A program made the translations under genes and the position numbers. This document shows, piece by piece, positions 6,116-13,350 of a stretch of DNA of 13,865 bases. The notes under the pieces were generated by a model. It did no database searches and was not told where the DNA came from. It saw only the letters and a program-made list of their open reading frames with translations. Positions within the stretch are counted from its first letter, which is position 1. Every line of letters begins with the position of its first letter. Source of the stretch: BS750m-G28 sp035527235. GTDB lineage: Archaea; Thermoproteota; Bathyarchaeia; TCS64. The stretch spans positions 1 to 13,865 of the forward strand of contig DATLAV010000254.1 of the NCBI GenBank assembly GCA_035527235.1, read 5' to 3'.

Positions 6116-7252
6116 GTGCATGCTTTGAACTCTGAGGAGTCAGTTAGGAGGCGTATCGACTCCGTCCTCGGCGAGGTCGAGAGGCGGGGCTTTGAGGCCG
6201 TCGTCTTCCTCAATGAGGTGATCAACCAGAACCCGTCCAACTTCGTCTACGTCTGCCCCCAGGGGCTCGGGGACGAGCATCAGTCTCTCGTCCTGGACGT
6301 CAACGGGGGCTCGACTCTCGTCATGCCCCACTGGGGGGCGTCCCGCGTTGAGGAGAGCGGCCGATACGGGAAGGTGATCGCCGTCAAGCAGGAGAAGGAC
6401 CACCATATGAGGGGGACCAAGGAGGCCATCAGCGGATACGACCCTGAGAAGATCTGCTTCGACCTCTCCACCGTGAGCTCCCAGTTCGCCCACGAGCTGG
6501 AGAGGACGCTGGGGATCGAACTAGACACGGAGAGGGACGTCTCGGACCACATCTTCAAACTGAGGACCATCAAGGACGACTATGAGGTAGGCGAGATAAA
6601 GCGGGCCATCCGCATCACCGAGGAGGCGGTCACCGAGCTCGTCGAGGAGACCTATCCAGGGCGGGACACCTGGAGGCTGAAGAAGAGGCTGGACGCCACG
6701 ATGATCGAGAAGGGGGCCTCCAGCTTCAGCTTCGAGTCGAGCCTCAGCTTCGCCCGGGGAGCCCACCGGAGCCACGGGACGATTAAGCACGGGGACATGC
6801 TCTCCCTGGACGTAGGCTGCAGGGTGGAGACCGGCTACTGCTCCGACATGGGCAGGACCTGGCCCATCACCTTAGACGCCGACGCGCTTAGCTTCCTGGA
6901 GAGAGCGGTGACAGCCCAGAACGAGGGGATCAAAAACATCCGTGAGGGCGTCACTGGGAACGAGGTGCTCAGGAGGGCGCAGGCCCTCAACGAGGAGCTG
7001 GATCTGGGGAGGTGCATCCGCACCGGCCACCAGATCGGGTTGGATGTCCACGACTACACGATGCCCCACGCTCCCAGCTTCGGGCCCATAGAGACCGATG
7101 ACCAACCCCTGAAGGCGGGGATGACCCTCACCTACGAGCCCAACAGGCGTGACGACAAGCTCGGGATGAGGTGCCACTTCGAGGACGTAGTCCTAGTGAC
7201 GAAGGGGGACCCCGTCGTTCTGAACGAGATGCCTTGGAACCTGCTCTGGTAG
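6116..7252 (+). CDS. M24 family metallopeptidase (Xaa-Pro dipeptidase / aminopeptidase P-like)
   Basis: The 378-residue protein has a creatinase-like N-terminal domain (about 1-150) and a pita-bread catalytic domain (about 155-378). All five dimetal ligands can be placed: Asp 232 in LSLDVG, Asp 244 in YCSDMGRTW, His 305 in TGHQIGLDVHDY, Glu 341 in LTYEPN, and Glu 356 in CHFEDVVLV. His 220 in HRSHG and His 312 fit the usual substrate-binding histidines. The set predicts an active enzyme that removes or splits residues next to proline, but M24 also includes creatinase and other hydrolases. The usual glycine-rich HGxGHxxG signature is relaxed here to RTGHQIG, so proline specificity is not certain. 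The start is GTG 6116; the nearby ATG at 6120 is out of frame. No clear ribosome site is seen, so a very short leader is possible. Confidence 0.88.
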   Translation: MHALNSEESVRRRIDSVLGEVERRGFEAVVFLNEVINQNPSNFVYVCPQGLGDEHQSLVLDVNGGSTLVMPHWGASRVEESGRYGKVIAVKQEKDHHMRGTKEAISGYDPEKICFDLSTVSSQFAHELERTLGIELDTERDVSDHIFKLRTIKDDYEVGEIKRAIRITEEAVTELVEETYPGRDTWRLKKRLDATMIEKGASSFSFESSLSFARGAHRSHGTIKHGDMLSLDVGCRVETGYCSDMGRTWPITLDADALSFLERAVTAQNEGIKNIREGVTGNEVLRRAQALNEELDLGRCIRTGHQIGLDVHDYTMPHAPSFGPIETDDQPLKAGMTLTYEPNRRDDKLGMRCHFEDVVLVTKGDPVVLNEMPWNLLW

Positions 7253-7263
7253 TAACTACAAAT

Positions 7264-7290
7264 CCCCCTTTTATTAAAAATAAAAAAAAT
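7264..7290. terminator. bidirectional terminator between convergent genes
   Basis: CCCCC followed by TTTTATT (7264-7275) serves the plus-strand M24 gene. The A-rich run with eight consecutive A residues (7282-7289) reads as a U-run for the minus-strand ferritin-like gene. The whole 43-bp gap between the two stop codons is occupied by these runs. Confidence 0.6.
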
Positions 7291-7295
7291 GAGTG

Positions 7296-7601
7296 CTACT
7301 TGCCGAGCTTCTCGATCTCTTCTTCGACTTCCTCGTAGCCCTCGTCGTAGAACTTCTGCTCGTCCGGAGCCAGATAGTGGAGGAGCTTTAGGAACTCCCC
7401 GGCGTGGACCCTCTCCTCGTCGGCGATGTCCACGAGCACCTCCTTGGCGATCTCGTTATCGATGGACTCGGCCAGCTGCATGTACAGTTGTATCGCCTCG
7501 TACTCCGCAGCTACCAAGAACCTTATGGCCCTGACGAGTTCCGCGTCCGTTAGCTTCCTGTCGGCCGCCAGACCCGAGAAAGGACTCCCAAATTCAGGCA
7601 T
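7296..7601 (-). CDS. small two-helix ferritin-like / rubrerythrin-like diiron protein
   Basis: The 101-residue protein is a half-ferritin. Helix one (about 17-46) contains EYEAIQLY with candidate iron ligand Glu 33. Helix two (about 48-77) contains DEERVHAGEF with Glu 62 or 63 and His 66. Two such chains would pair into a four-helix bundle carrying a diiron centre at the interface. The Glu...Glu-x-x-His spacing matches encapsulated ferritin (EncFtn) proteins, which oxidise Fe(II) and usually act inside encapsulin shells. The C-terminal tail is very acidic. No encapsulin gene is visible in this window, so a free iron or peroxide-handling role is equally possible. ATG 7601 gives the expected MPEFGSPFSGL N-terminus. 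Minus-strand AT-rich DNA (TTAAACTAAATTA, about 7628-7639) fits a promoter shared with the divergent M23-like gene. Confidence 0.82.
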   Translation of the reverse strand: MPEFGSPFSGLAADRKLTDAELVRAIRFLVAAEYEAIQLYMQLAESIDNEIAKEVLVDIADEERVHAGEFLKLLHYLAPDEQKFYDEGYEEVEEEIEKLGK

Positions 7602-7666
7602 TTCGGATCGATATTTAATCTACCCTAATTTAGTTTAACAGTTTCGTTGAATCCCACGCAAAGGAT

Positions 7667-8596
7667 TTGAGTTGCCACGTCGATATCTCGGCCATATTGA
7701 CGTCGATGATACCTGTGGCAACCTCCGAAGGAGTCACGGTCAGCTGCCCCCGGGAAGGGCTCTACTCCTTCTACAACAGCCCCTACCCCGCCCACAAGCT
7801 TTCCACTGGCATCGACGTCTACCCCGACGCAGGCTTCGGTGAGGTCGCCCCCTCCCCCGTTGAGGGGGTGGTAGAGCTTACGAGGAGGGTGAAGGCGCCC
7901 CGGAGCAGGGGGTTCAGGGACGCGGGCTATGACTACGTCACCCTCATCAGGAGCAGCGAGAACCCGGAGAAGGTGGTGAAGCTCCTCCACGTGGAGCCGA
8001 CTCTCACCGTCGGCGACAGCGTCAAGACCGGGCAGGACCTGGGCGCCCTCCTACGCTCGGGCTACTACGGCTTCAGCACCTCCCCCCACGTCCACGTCGA
8101 GGTGCGGAAACCCTCTGATCCCTTGCGCGCCAGGGGTGGCCACACATTCAGGAGGCTGGGGGGCGTCGACAACCTCGCGCCTATCACACTGCTGGAGGGA
8201 GTCGTTAACCGGAACCTTCCCGAGTTCACGAGCGTGCTGTTGGATGGCATGGCCGCGCCAGGCCTCCCGGCGGACGTGGGGGGCGTCCCGGGTCTGTTGG
8301 ACGGGGGCATACCCTATTACGGCTGGCTCGGCGCTCACACCGGAGCCGTTCGACCCGTCGGTGAAACTGTGCGGGTCATGGGTGTCCCCGTCGCAATGAT
8401 AGACGCCGTCCTCGATGGTGCCTGCTTGGCAAGCTGCCTGCCCTTTCAGGTCCTCGCGAATGGGGCCCCCACAAGAGGCCTATCCCTCAGGCTCTCCCCG
8501 CGGGACGAGGTCGTCGTCAAGCTCATCCCCATGAGATATGGCGGCCTTGAGCACGAGGTGGACAGCTCCATCACGATAGAGCTGAGGTCGATCTGA
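7667..8596 (+). CDS. M23/LytM-like metallopeptidase-fold protein with an unassigned C-terminal half
   Basis: The first 150 residues resemble the M23 (LytM) fold. HKLSTGIDVYP (43-53) carries the GxD half of the HxGxD motif, LLHVEPTLTVGDSVKTGQDLG (106-126) matches the middle block with its catalytic-type His 108, and SPHVHVEV (139-146) provides the HxH motif (His 141, His 143). The first zinc histidine is not at its usual place: Ser 46 stands where H-x-G-x-D needs His, and the nearest His (43) is three residues earlier. Residues about 160-309 match nothing I know. There is no signal peptide or membrane segment, so it is probably cytoplasmic. Archaea lack murein, so a peptidoglycan substrate is unlikely. 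The start is uncertain: TTG 7667 or ATG 7706 (residue 14), neither with a clear ribosome site. Confidence 0.7.
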   Translation: MSCHVDISAILTSMIPVATSEGVTVSCPREGLYSFYNSPYPAHKLSTGIDVYPDAGFGEVAPSPVEGVVELTRRVKAPRSRGFRDAGYDYVTLIRSSENPEKVVKLLHVEPTLTVGDSVKTGQDLGALLRSGYYGFSTSPHVHVEVRKPSDPLRARGGHTFRRLGGVDNLAPITLLEGVVNRNLPEFTSVLLDGMAAPGLPADVGGVPGLLDGGIPYYGWLGAHTGAVRPVGETVRVMGVPVAMIDAVLDGACLASCLPFQVLANGAPTRGLSLRLSPRDEVVVKLIPMRYGGLEHEVDSSITIELRSI

Positions 8597-8689
8597 CCGG
8601 TTTCTCTTCACCTACAGCCGGAACGGCGCCGTCGATCAGGGCGGCGTCAACTCCGAAAGGGCGTGGAGCCGAAGAACGGCCCATTCGAA

Positions 8690-8712
8690 GGGGAGCCCTC
8701 CCCTCTTTTCTT
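8690..8712 (+). terminator. hairpin plus T-run terminator
   Basis: GGGGA (8690-8694) and TCCCC (8699-8703) form a 5-bp stem with a GCCC loop, followed by TCTTTTCTT. It is about 100 bp past the stop of the M23-like gene and ends two bases before the start of the broken transglutaminase-like gene, so it should separate the two transcription units. Confidence 0.5.
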
Positions 8713-8714
8713 AA

Positions 8715-10013
8715 ATGTCGCATGATCCCTTGATCAATCATCTGAGCGTGGAGCCATTGAACACAAGGATCATCGGTAGTCTGATAATCTTCGCCCTCCT
8801 CGGCGCAGGAGCAGGATACTATGGTGCACAAGTGATGCGCGACAATCGAATGGGCGACCTGGAGAGGAAGGCTACCAATCTTGAGTTTCAGATCGCGGCG
8901 CTCACCCAGTCGCTCGCGGAAACCGAGCGAGGAGAGCGAAAACCTTCAGGTAGACTTCAACGAGCTGCTGGGGGAGTACGAAACATTGGCATCTCAAAAT
9001 CAGGAGCTGACGTCTCAGCACGCCATCCTGGAGGCCGAGTACGCCAAGCTGCTCTCGGAGTATGAGCTCGCTGTCGGCGTCTACAAGGTTGAGAAGGTCG
9101 ACTCCACTCAGAACGCAGTGAACGCCTCATACGCATGGGAGTACTAGGGGAACCAGTGGACCCTCACCATCTCGATATCGGAGTCGCTGCTCGAGTACTA
9201 TCGTGGTCTCGACAGGGTGTCCTCCGAGGACTACTCTCTACGTGACCCACCCCTACGATGACGAGTACATCGAAGGGATAGTCGAGAAGTTCAGCGAGAT
9301 AGCCGTTGAGAAGGGTTACTCGGAGCTCCCGGTCGTCAACCTGCTGATCTCCTTCGTCCAGAGCCTGCCCTACACTTCAGACAACGTCACCACGGGCTTC
9401 GACGAGTACCGCTAGGTACCCCGTGGAGACCTTGGCGGACGGCGGGGGTGACTGCGAGGACACCTCCATTCTCACCGCGGCCCTCCTCAACTCCATGAAC
9501 CACCCGGTGGTCCTCATCGGATTGCCCGACCACATGGCCGTCGGCGTCGATGTCCCCGCCTCCGGTGCATACTACCCCTACAACGGGAGCAGGTACTACT
9601 ACCTGGAGACGACGGGCGAGGGATGGGAGCTGGGGGGCATCCCTTCGGAGTACGAGGAGACCAGCGCATCGATCTTCCCCCTGGAGCCCCTGGCAATATT
9701 AACCCACGACTGGTCCGCCGAATGGGAGCTCACGGACTCTGGATACGCGCTGAAGGTGACCGTCTCCATCCAGAACATGGGAATCTTGGCCGCCGAGGGG
9801 CTGAAGGCGTACACGGTGTACGACGCCGCCAATGACCTAGTGTGGTACCCCCTCGAGAGTGATTCCTTCGACCTGAATCTGGGGGGAGAGACGGCCATCG
9901 TGTTGACTCTGCCACCGCTCCGTCACAGGTACACTAGGCTGATAGTCGGGGTGTTGAACTCCAATGAACTCTTGATCGATGTGAGCCACTCAGAGTGGTT
10001 CATGACCCGATGA
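8715..10013 (+). pseudogene. membrane-anchored coiled-coil transglutaminase-like protein, broken reading frame
   Basis: One gene is spread over four overlapping frames. The N-terminal part has a hydrophobic segment (RIIGSLIIFALLGAGAGYYG, nt about 8760-8825) followed by a heptad-rich coiled coil to about 9065. The C-terminal part holds a transglutaminase-like domain: DGGGDCEDTS with catalytic-type Cys (codon 9453-9455), LPDHMAVGVD with His (9531-9533), and YYYLETTGEGWELG with the acidic third residue. A beta-rich tail (about 9700-10013) follows. Breaks are a shift near 8925-8940, an in-frame TAG at 9145-9147, a shift near 9236-9240 (DYSL then YVTHPYDDEY), and a shift at 9411-9415, where TAG follows DEYR and RYPVETL resumes one base on. 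All three shifts are +1. Between the breaks the protein is well conserved, so the damage is recent or results from sequence errors. Intact relatives are extracytoplasmic peptidase or transglutaminase-like proteins. Confidence 0.8.
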
Positions 10014-10085
10014 ACGACGGATGCTCATGCAAAGTCCTGGACGCGTAACATCCATGGCTCAATCTTGGAGAAATTCCAATAGATA

Positions 10086-10099
10086 TTCTTATATAAGAA
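10086..10099 (+). promoter_or_regulatory. palindromic TATA box of the P1 peptidase gene
   Basis: TTCTTATATAAGAA is a perfect 14-bp palindrome with a strong archaeal TATA core, centred 47 bp before the ATG at 10140. Transcription would start near 10118, giving a leader of about 20 nt that contains AGAGG (10128-10132) seven nt before the ATG. A seven-codon frame from ATG 10124 overlaps the main start. Confidence 0.6.
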
Positions 10100-10139
10100 A
10101 AATAGTTGGTGCCTTCCCAACGTATGCAGAGGCCTCCGG

Positions 10140-11156
10140 ATGAGTGAGAAGGGAAAACTTAACGCAATTACCGACGTGATGGGCATCAAGGTGGGGCACT
10201 TCACGGATCTGGAGCACCTGACCGGCGTGACCGTCTTGAGGACCCCCGAGGGCTCCCTAGGCGGAGTGGACGTCCGAGGCGGGTCCCCGGGAACCAGGGA
10301 GACCGACCTCCTCTCACCCGTGAACAGGATCAAGAGGGTCGACGCTGTTACCCTCTGCGGAAGCAGCGCCTACGGCCTGAACTCCGTGGCTGGCGTAATG
10401 CGCTCATTGGAGGAGAGCGGGATCGGCCACCCCATCGCAGAGGGGCGGGTCGTCCCCATCGTACCCGCTGCCGTAATCTACGACCTCTGCCGCGGCGAGT
10501 CCGACAGATACATAGACGAGGTTGCCGGCTACGAGGCCTGCAGTAGCGTCTCGGGAGGCCCAGTTGAGCAGGGAAACGTCGGGGCGGGGACCGGCGCGCT
10601 CTCCGGGGGGACCAAGGGAGGCCTCGGAACAGCGAGTGAGGTGCTGGAGAACGGGATAACCGTGGCTGCCATCGTCATTGTGAACTCTAGCGGGACCGCC
10701 TTCGACCCGGAGACCGGAGGCTTCTACGCTAGGGGCCTTGAATTGGGAGGGGAGTTCGGCGGCCTGAGGCGGGACCTGCCCGCTCGGATGGTGCCGCGGC
10801 CGGTTCTGTACCGCAAACAGGGTCAGCACACGACCATCGGCGTCATCGCCACGGACGCTCAGCTGGACAAGTCCCAGGCGACCAAGATGGCCCAGATGGC
10901 CCACGACGGGCTCGCGAGAGCCATCTATCCTGCACACACCATGTTCGACGGGGACACCCTGTTCTCCGTCGCCACGGGAACGAAGGGAGCCCTCGGCGAG
11001 TACACCTCGGACAGCAAGGACGGGGACAGGGCCCTGAGTCAGATAGGCGTCTCCGCTGCGGATGCCGTCTCAAGGGCGGTGATACACGCCATCATCAGCG
11101 CGGGTACCGTGGGGAAGTACACCTGCTACAGGGACAAGTTCCCTGACTCCTTCTAG
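10140..11156 (+). CDS. P1 family peptidase (DmpA/L-aminopeptidase type, Ntn-hydrolase-like, S58)
   Basis: The 338-residue protein has the P1 family signatures in order: ITDVMGIKVGHFTD (10-23), VDVRGGSPGTRETDLL (43-58), LCGSSAYGLNSVAGVMR (72-88), QGNVGAGTGALSGGTKGGLGTAS (144-166) and TTIGVIATDA (231-240), followed by AQMAHDGLARAI and DGDTLFSVATG. Relatives such as DmpA, BapA and NylC self-cleave before a Ser or Thr that becomes the N-terminal nucleophile. Thr 231 of QHTTIG is the candidate, which would give alpha and beta chains of about 230 and 108 residues. The residue before it is His instead of the Asn or Gly of characterised members. Known substrates are N-terminal amino acids, beta-peptides or cyclic amides; the one here is not predictable. 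ATG 10140 is supported by AGAGG seven nt upstream. Confidence 0.9.
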   Translation: MSEKGKLNAITDVMGIKVGHFTDLEHLTGVTVLRTPEGSLGGVDVRGGSPGTRETDLLSPVNRIKRVDAVTLCGSSAYGLNSVAGVMRSLEESGIGHPIAEGRVVPIVPAAVIYDLCRGESDRYIDEVAGYEACSSVSGGPVEQGNVGAGTGALSGGTKGGLGTASEVLENGITVAAIVIVNSSGTAFDPETGGFYARGLELGGEFGGLRRDLPARMVPRPVLYRKQGQHTTIGVIATDAQLDKSQATKMAQMAHDGLARAIYPAHTMFDGDTLFSVATGTKGALGEYTSDSKDGDRALSQIGVSAADAVSRAVIHAIISAGTVGKYTCYRDKFPDSF

Positions 11157-11186
11157 CCTAGGTTAAAAGCGGTACAGAGTAGAGGC

Positions 11187-11612
11187 TCACTCAGGCTCGA
11201 CGATGACGGCGGTCCCTGTCGCTGAGATGACGATGAGCCCCATCTGGACCCCCATGTCGGATGTCTCGAGGTCGAGGCCCACCAGGGCGTTGGCTCCGAG
11301 GGCGATGGCCTTCGACTTCACCCTCTCCATGGCCTCCAGGCGGGCCTTCTCCAGCTCGGTGGTGAAAGCCGTGATCTCTCCACCGAACATCGACTGAATT
11401 CCTCCCACGAACTGGCCCAGCAGCCCTCTCGTTCTAGGGGTGAGTCCAGTCACGACCCCGAGCACCTTGTTGATCCTGTATCCGGGGATCTCGGGCGTCG
11501 TCACCATGACGAACTCCGACGCCTCCTTGCTGATCGCCGAGCCGCAGTTCGGGCAGAACCTGTCACCGGGTGCGACCTCCTTGCCACAGATAGGACAGCT
11601 CATAATCGACAC
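11187..11612 (-). CDS. zinc-ribbon plus YbjQ/UPF0145 (DUF74) protein
   Basis: The 141-residue protein starts with a zinc ribbon (Cys 6, 9, 20 and 23: CPIC and CPNC) and continues with a complete YbjQ/DUF74 domain from about residue 38. The domain shows TTPEIPGYRINKVLGVVTG, then the helix ELEKARLEAMERVKSKAIALGANALVG, then GLIVISATGTAVIV. The family forms pentameric assemblies; its function is not established. The added ribbon suggests a nucleic-acid or protein contact. The start is GTG 11612 or ATG 11603. A minus-strand TATA core (GAGATATAGG, 11636-11645) is 28 bp before the GTG and there is no ribosome site, which favours a leaderless transcript starting at or near the GTG. It is downstream of the PIN gene on the same strand but appears to have its own promoter. 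Confidence 0.85.
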   Translation of the reverse strand: MSIMSCPICGKEVAPGDRFCPNCGSAISKEASEFVMVTTPEIPGYRINKVLGVVTGLTPRTRGLLGQFVGGIQSMFGGEITAFTTELEKARLEAMERVKSKAIALGANALVGLDLETSDMGVQMGLIVISATGTAVIVEPE

Positions 11613-11635
11613 AGGTGATCTATGTTAGCACAGAC

Positions 11636-11645
11636 CTATATCTCT
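11636..11645 (-). promoter_or_regulatory. TATA box of the zinc-ribbon/YbjQ gene
   Basis: GAGATATAGG on the minus strand lies in the 42-bp gap after the PIN gene stop and about 28 bp before the GTG start at 11612. This is the spacing expected for a leaderless archaeal promoter. Confidence 0.5.
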
Positions 11646-11654
11646 TCAGCCTAG

Positions 11655-12104
11655 TCAGGAGTTCCTCTGCACTCCTTCCACCTCGAGGTGGGTGCGCTGC
11701 CTGAGGTAGACCACCTGAACTCCAGACGCCCGTAGGTGCCTCCTGAGCTCCCTGTCGTTCGTCGCGACGCCGTAGCCCTTCTCCGAGGACATCCTGGAGA
11801 TGAAGTCGTCCACGAGCTCGCCGTCAAGAAGCCCCTCCTCGAGCACCTCGCACCTCTCCACAAGGCTTAGAGCGAAGTCGATCTCCCTGGTCACCGAGGG
11901 AGCCGCCCTGTGCCTGAGCAGGTGAAGCTCCGTGATGACAGGTCGGGGGACGAGGAAACGCACGTTCGCTCCGAGGAGCCTTCTCATCTCTTCGAAGATG
12001 TCCACATTGAACCTCTTGGGCACGAAGAGAAAATTGGAGTCCAGGATCACCGAGGGGCCTGAGGCCCTTAACCCTTTAACTCGCCGATCCCAATCAGCCG
12101 CCAT
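11655..12104 (-). CDS. PIN-domain ribonuclease (archaeal Fcf1/Utp24-like group)
   Basis: The 149-residue protein is a single PIN domain. It begins at VILDSNFLFVPKRFNVDIFEE (19-39, Asp 22), continues with PRPVITELHLL (53-63, Glu 59), GELVDDFISR with Asp 99/100, and GVATNDRELRRHLR (112-125, Asp 117). These four acidic positions form the metal site that cuts RNA. The N-terminal VILD-x-N-FL-x-P and the spacing fit archaeal proteins related to the rRNA-processing nuclease Fcf1/Utp24 rather than VapC toxins, and no antitoxin gene is adjacent. ATG 12104 lies 37 nt inside the aIF2 gamma gene and has GGAGG upstream, so coupled translation is likely. GTG 12050, just before VILD, is the alternative start. 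An aIF2 gamma-PIN gene pair is common in archaea. Confidence 0.85.
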   Translation of the reverse strand: MAADWDRRVKGLRASGPSVILDSNFLFVPKRFNVDIFEEMRRLLGANVRFLVPRPVITELHLLRHRAAPSVTREIDFALSLVERCEVLEEGLLDGELVDDFISRMSSEKGYGVATNDRELRRHLRASGVQVVYLRQRTHLEVEGVQRNS

Positions 12105-13306
12105 CTGCCACCGATCCTCCGGCTGACCGCGACCCTGTCCCCTTCCTCGCCGCAGACCGGTATCGTGAGATCGGCCTCCATGTAGTCCTTGGAGACCTTC
12201 GTCACCGATCCCATCGTCTTCGCAGTGCCTATGTTAAGCAGGAGCTTCTCCCCCTTCGCCACGGAGGCCACCCTCTCCATCTCCCGACTGCCGACGACTG
12301 TGTCGAAGAGCTTGATGTCGAGGCTGAGCTCCCCCAGAACCAGCGGAAGCGTCCCCGGCTTCCCGATTAAGCTCCCCACGAGCCCGTCGGACTTTGTCAG
12401 GCTGGGGTCGAGCATCGTCCCCACGCCCACGAGGCCACCGGGGAGAGCCTCCTTCACGTTATCACCTCCGGATTGGAGGCTCGTGATCTCGGTGTACAGC
12501 TCGTGCATCTTGAGGCGGTTCTTCTCCCTCGTCGGAAGGCCCGGCCTGATCTCGACCTCCTCACCGACATCGAATCTACCCTGGATGATTGAGCCGCCCA
12601 GGACCCCGCCGACGAGCCTCTCGATAGGCGTCCCCGGGACGTTCACGTCGAAGCTCCTCACGATGTACAGTCTTGGCGGCTTCGCGAGGTCCCGTTTAGG
12701 CGTCGGCAGGTACTCCTGCATCGCCTGTATGAGTATATCCATGTTAGCCTCGTGCTGAGCCGAGACGGGGATTATGGGAGCGTCCTCCGCCACCGAGCCT
12801 TCGACGAATTTCTTGATCTCGTTATAGTTGCGGATCGCATCGTCCCTCGTCACGATGTCAATCTTGTTCTGGACGATCACAATGTTCCTAAGACCGACGA
12901 TGTCTATGGCTGCTAGGTGCTCCCTCGTCTGAGGCTGAGGGCAGGGCTCGTCGGCAGCTATAACCAGGATGGCGCCGTCCATCACGGCGGCACCGCTCAG
13001 CATCGTCGCCATAAGGATCTCGTGGCCCGGCGCGTCAACGAAGCTGATCGCCCTCTGAAATTCGGCGTCCGCAGCGCAGCTGGGGCAGGTCGGCGACATG
13101 CAGAAGCACTGGGGCTCATCGCAGTTCGGGCACTTATAGATGGCCGCATCGGCGTAGCCCAGCTTGATTGTGATACCCCGCTTAAGCTCCTCGCTATGGC
13201 GGGAGGCCCAGACGCCCGTGAGGGCTTGGACCAGCGTGGTCTTGCCGTGGTCGACGTGACCGATGGTGCCAATGTTGATCTCAGGTTGCTTCGGTAGCTT
13301 CGGGAT
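12068..13306 (-). CDS. eif2g: translation initiation factor aIF2 subunit gamma, no canonical start codon
   Basis: The GTPase subunit of aIF2 delivers initiator Met-tRNA to the small ribosomal subunit. The minus-strand frame contains the P-loop GHVDHGKT, switch RGITIKLG, zinc-knuckle cysteines CPNC and CPSC, DAPGHE, NKID, and the two C-terminal beta-barrel domains ending RRIGGRWRLIGIGELKG. No ATG, GTG or TTG exists in this frame between the upstream TAA (near 13364-13366) and the P-loop; the first ATG (13099) lies after it and would give a useless protein. I place the start at the ATC codon at 13306, giving PKLPKQPEINIG and 412 residues, close to the usual length. An ATC at 13333 (421 residues) sits where the TATA box predicts transcription to begin. 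A base error at either is possible. The 3' end overlaps the PIN gene. Confidence 0.92.
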   Translation of the reverse strand: MPKLPKQPEINIGTIGHVDHGKTTLVQALTGVWASRHSEELKRGITIKLGYADAAIYKCPNCDEPQCFCMSPTCPSCAADAEFQRAISFVDAPGHEILMATMLSGAAVMDGAILVIAADEPCPQPQTREHLAAIDIVGLRNIVIVQNKIDIVTRDDAIRNYNEIKKFVEGSVAEDAPIIPVSAQHEANMDILIQAMQEYLPTPKRDLAKPPRLYIVRSFDVNVPGTPIERLVGGVLGGSIIQGRFDVGEEVEIRPGLPTREKNRLKMHELYTEITSLQSGGDNVKEALPGGLVGVGTMLDPSLTKSDGLVGSLIGKPGTLPLVLGELSLDIKLFDTVVGSREMERVASVAKGEKLLLNIGTAKTMGSVTKVSKDYMEADLTIPVCGEEGDRVAVSRRIGGRWRLIGIGELKG

Positions 13307-13350
13307 GTACGATCGCCCCTTTAAACTGGTGATTGTAGTTGTGGGGTCTG

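Noticed and set aside
8571..8831. Minus-strand 86-codon open frame over the 8597-8714 gap
   Set aside because: It overlaps the ends of two better genes, has no recognisable protein features, and crosses a terminator-like hairpin.
9145..9147. TAG read as pyrrolysine
   Set aside because: The same gene also carries three frameshifts, other genes use TAG as a plain stop (M24 and ferritin-like genes), and no methylamine genes are present.
9408..9418. Programmed +1 frameshift at CGC-TAG-G
   Set aside because: The arrangement resembles stop-codon frameshift sites, but the other two shifts in the gene have no such stop or slippery signal, so decay or sequence error explains all of them better.
11655..12104. 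PIN gene as a VapC toxin of a toxin-antitoxin pair
   Set aside because: No antitoxin gene adjoins; it overlaps aIF2 gamma, and its motif layout fits the archaeal Fcf1-like housekeeping group. The RHH gene near sat is 1.3 kb away on the other strand.
12068..13099. aIF2 gamma starting at the first ATG (13099)
   Set aside because: This start would lose the P-loop, switch I and half of the zinc knuckle, all of which are perfectly encoded just upstream in the same frame.
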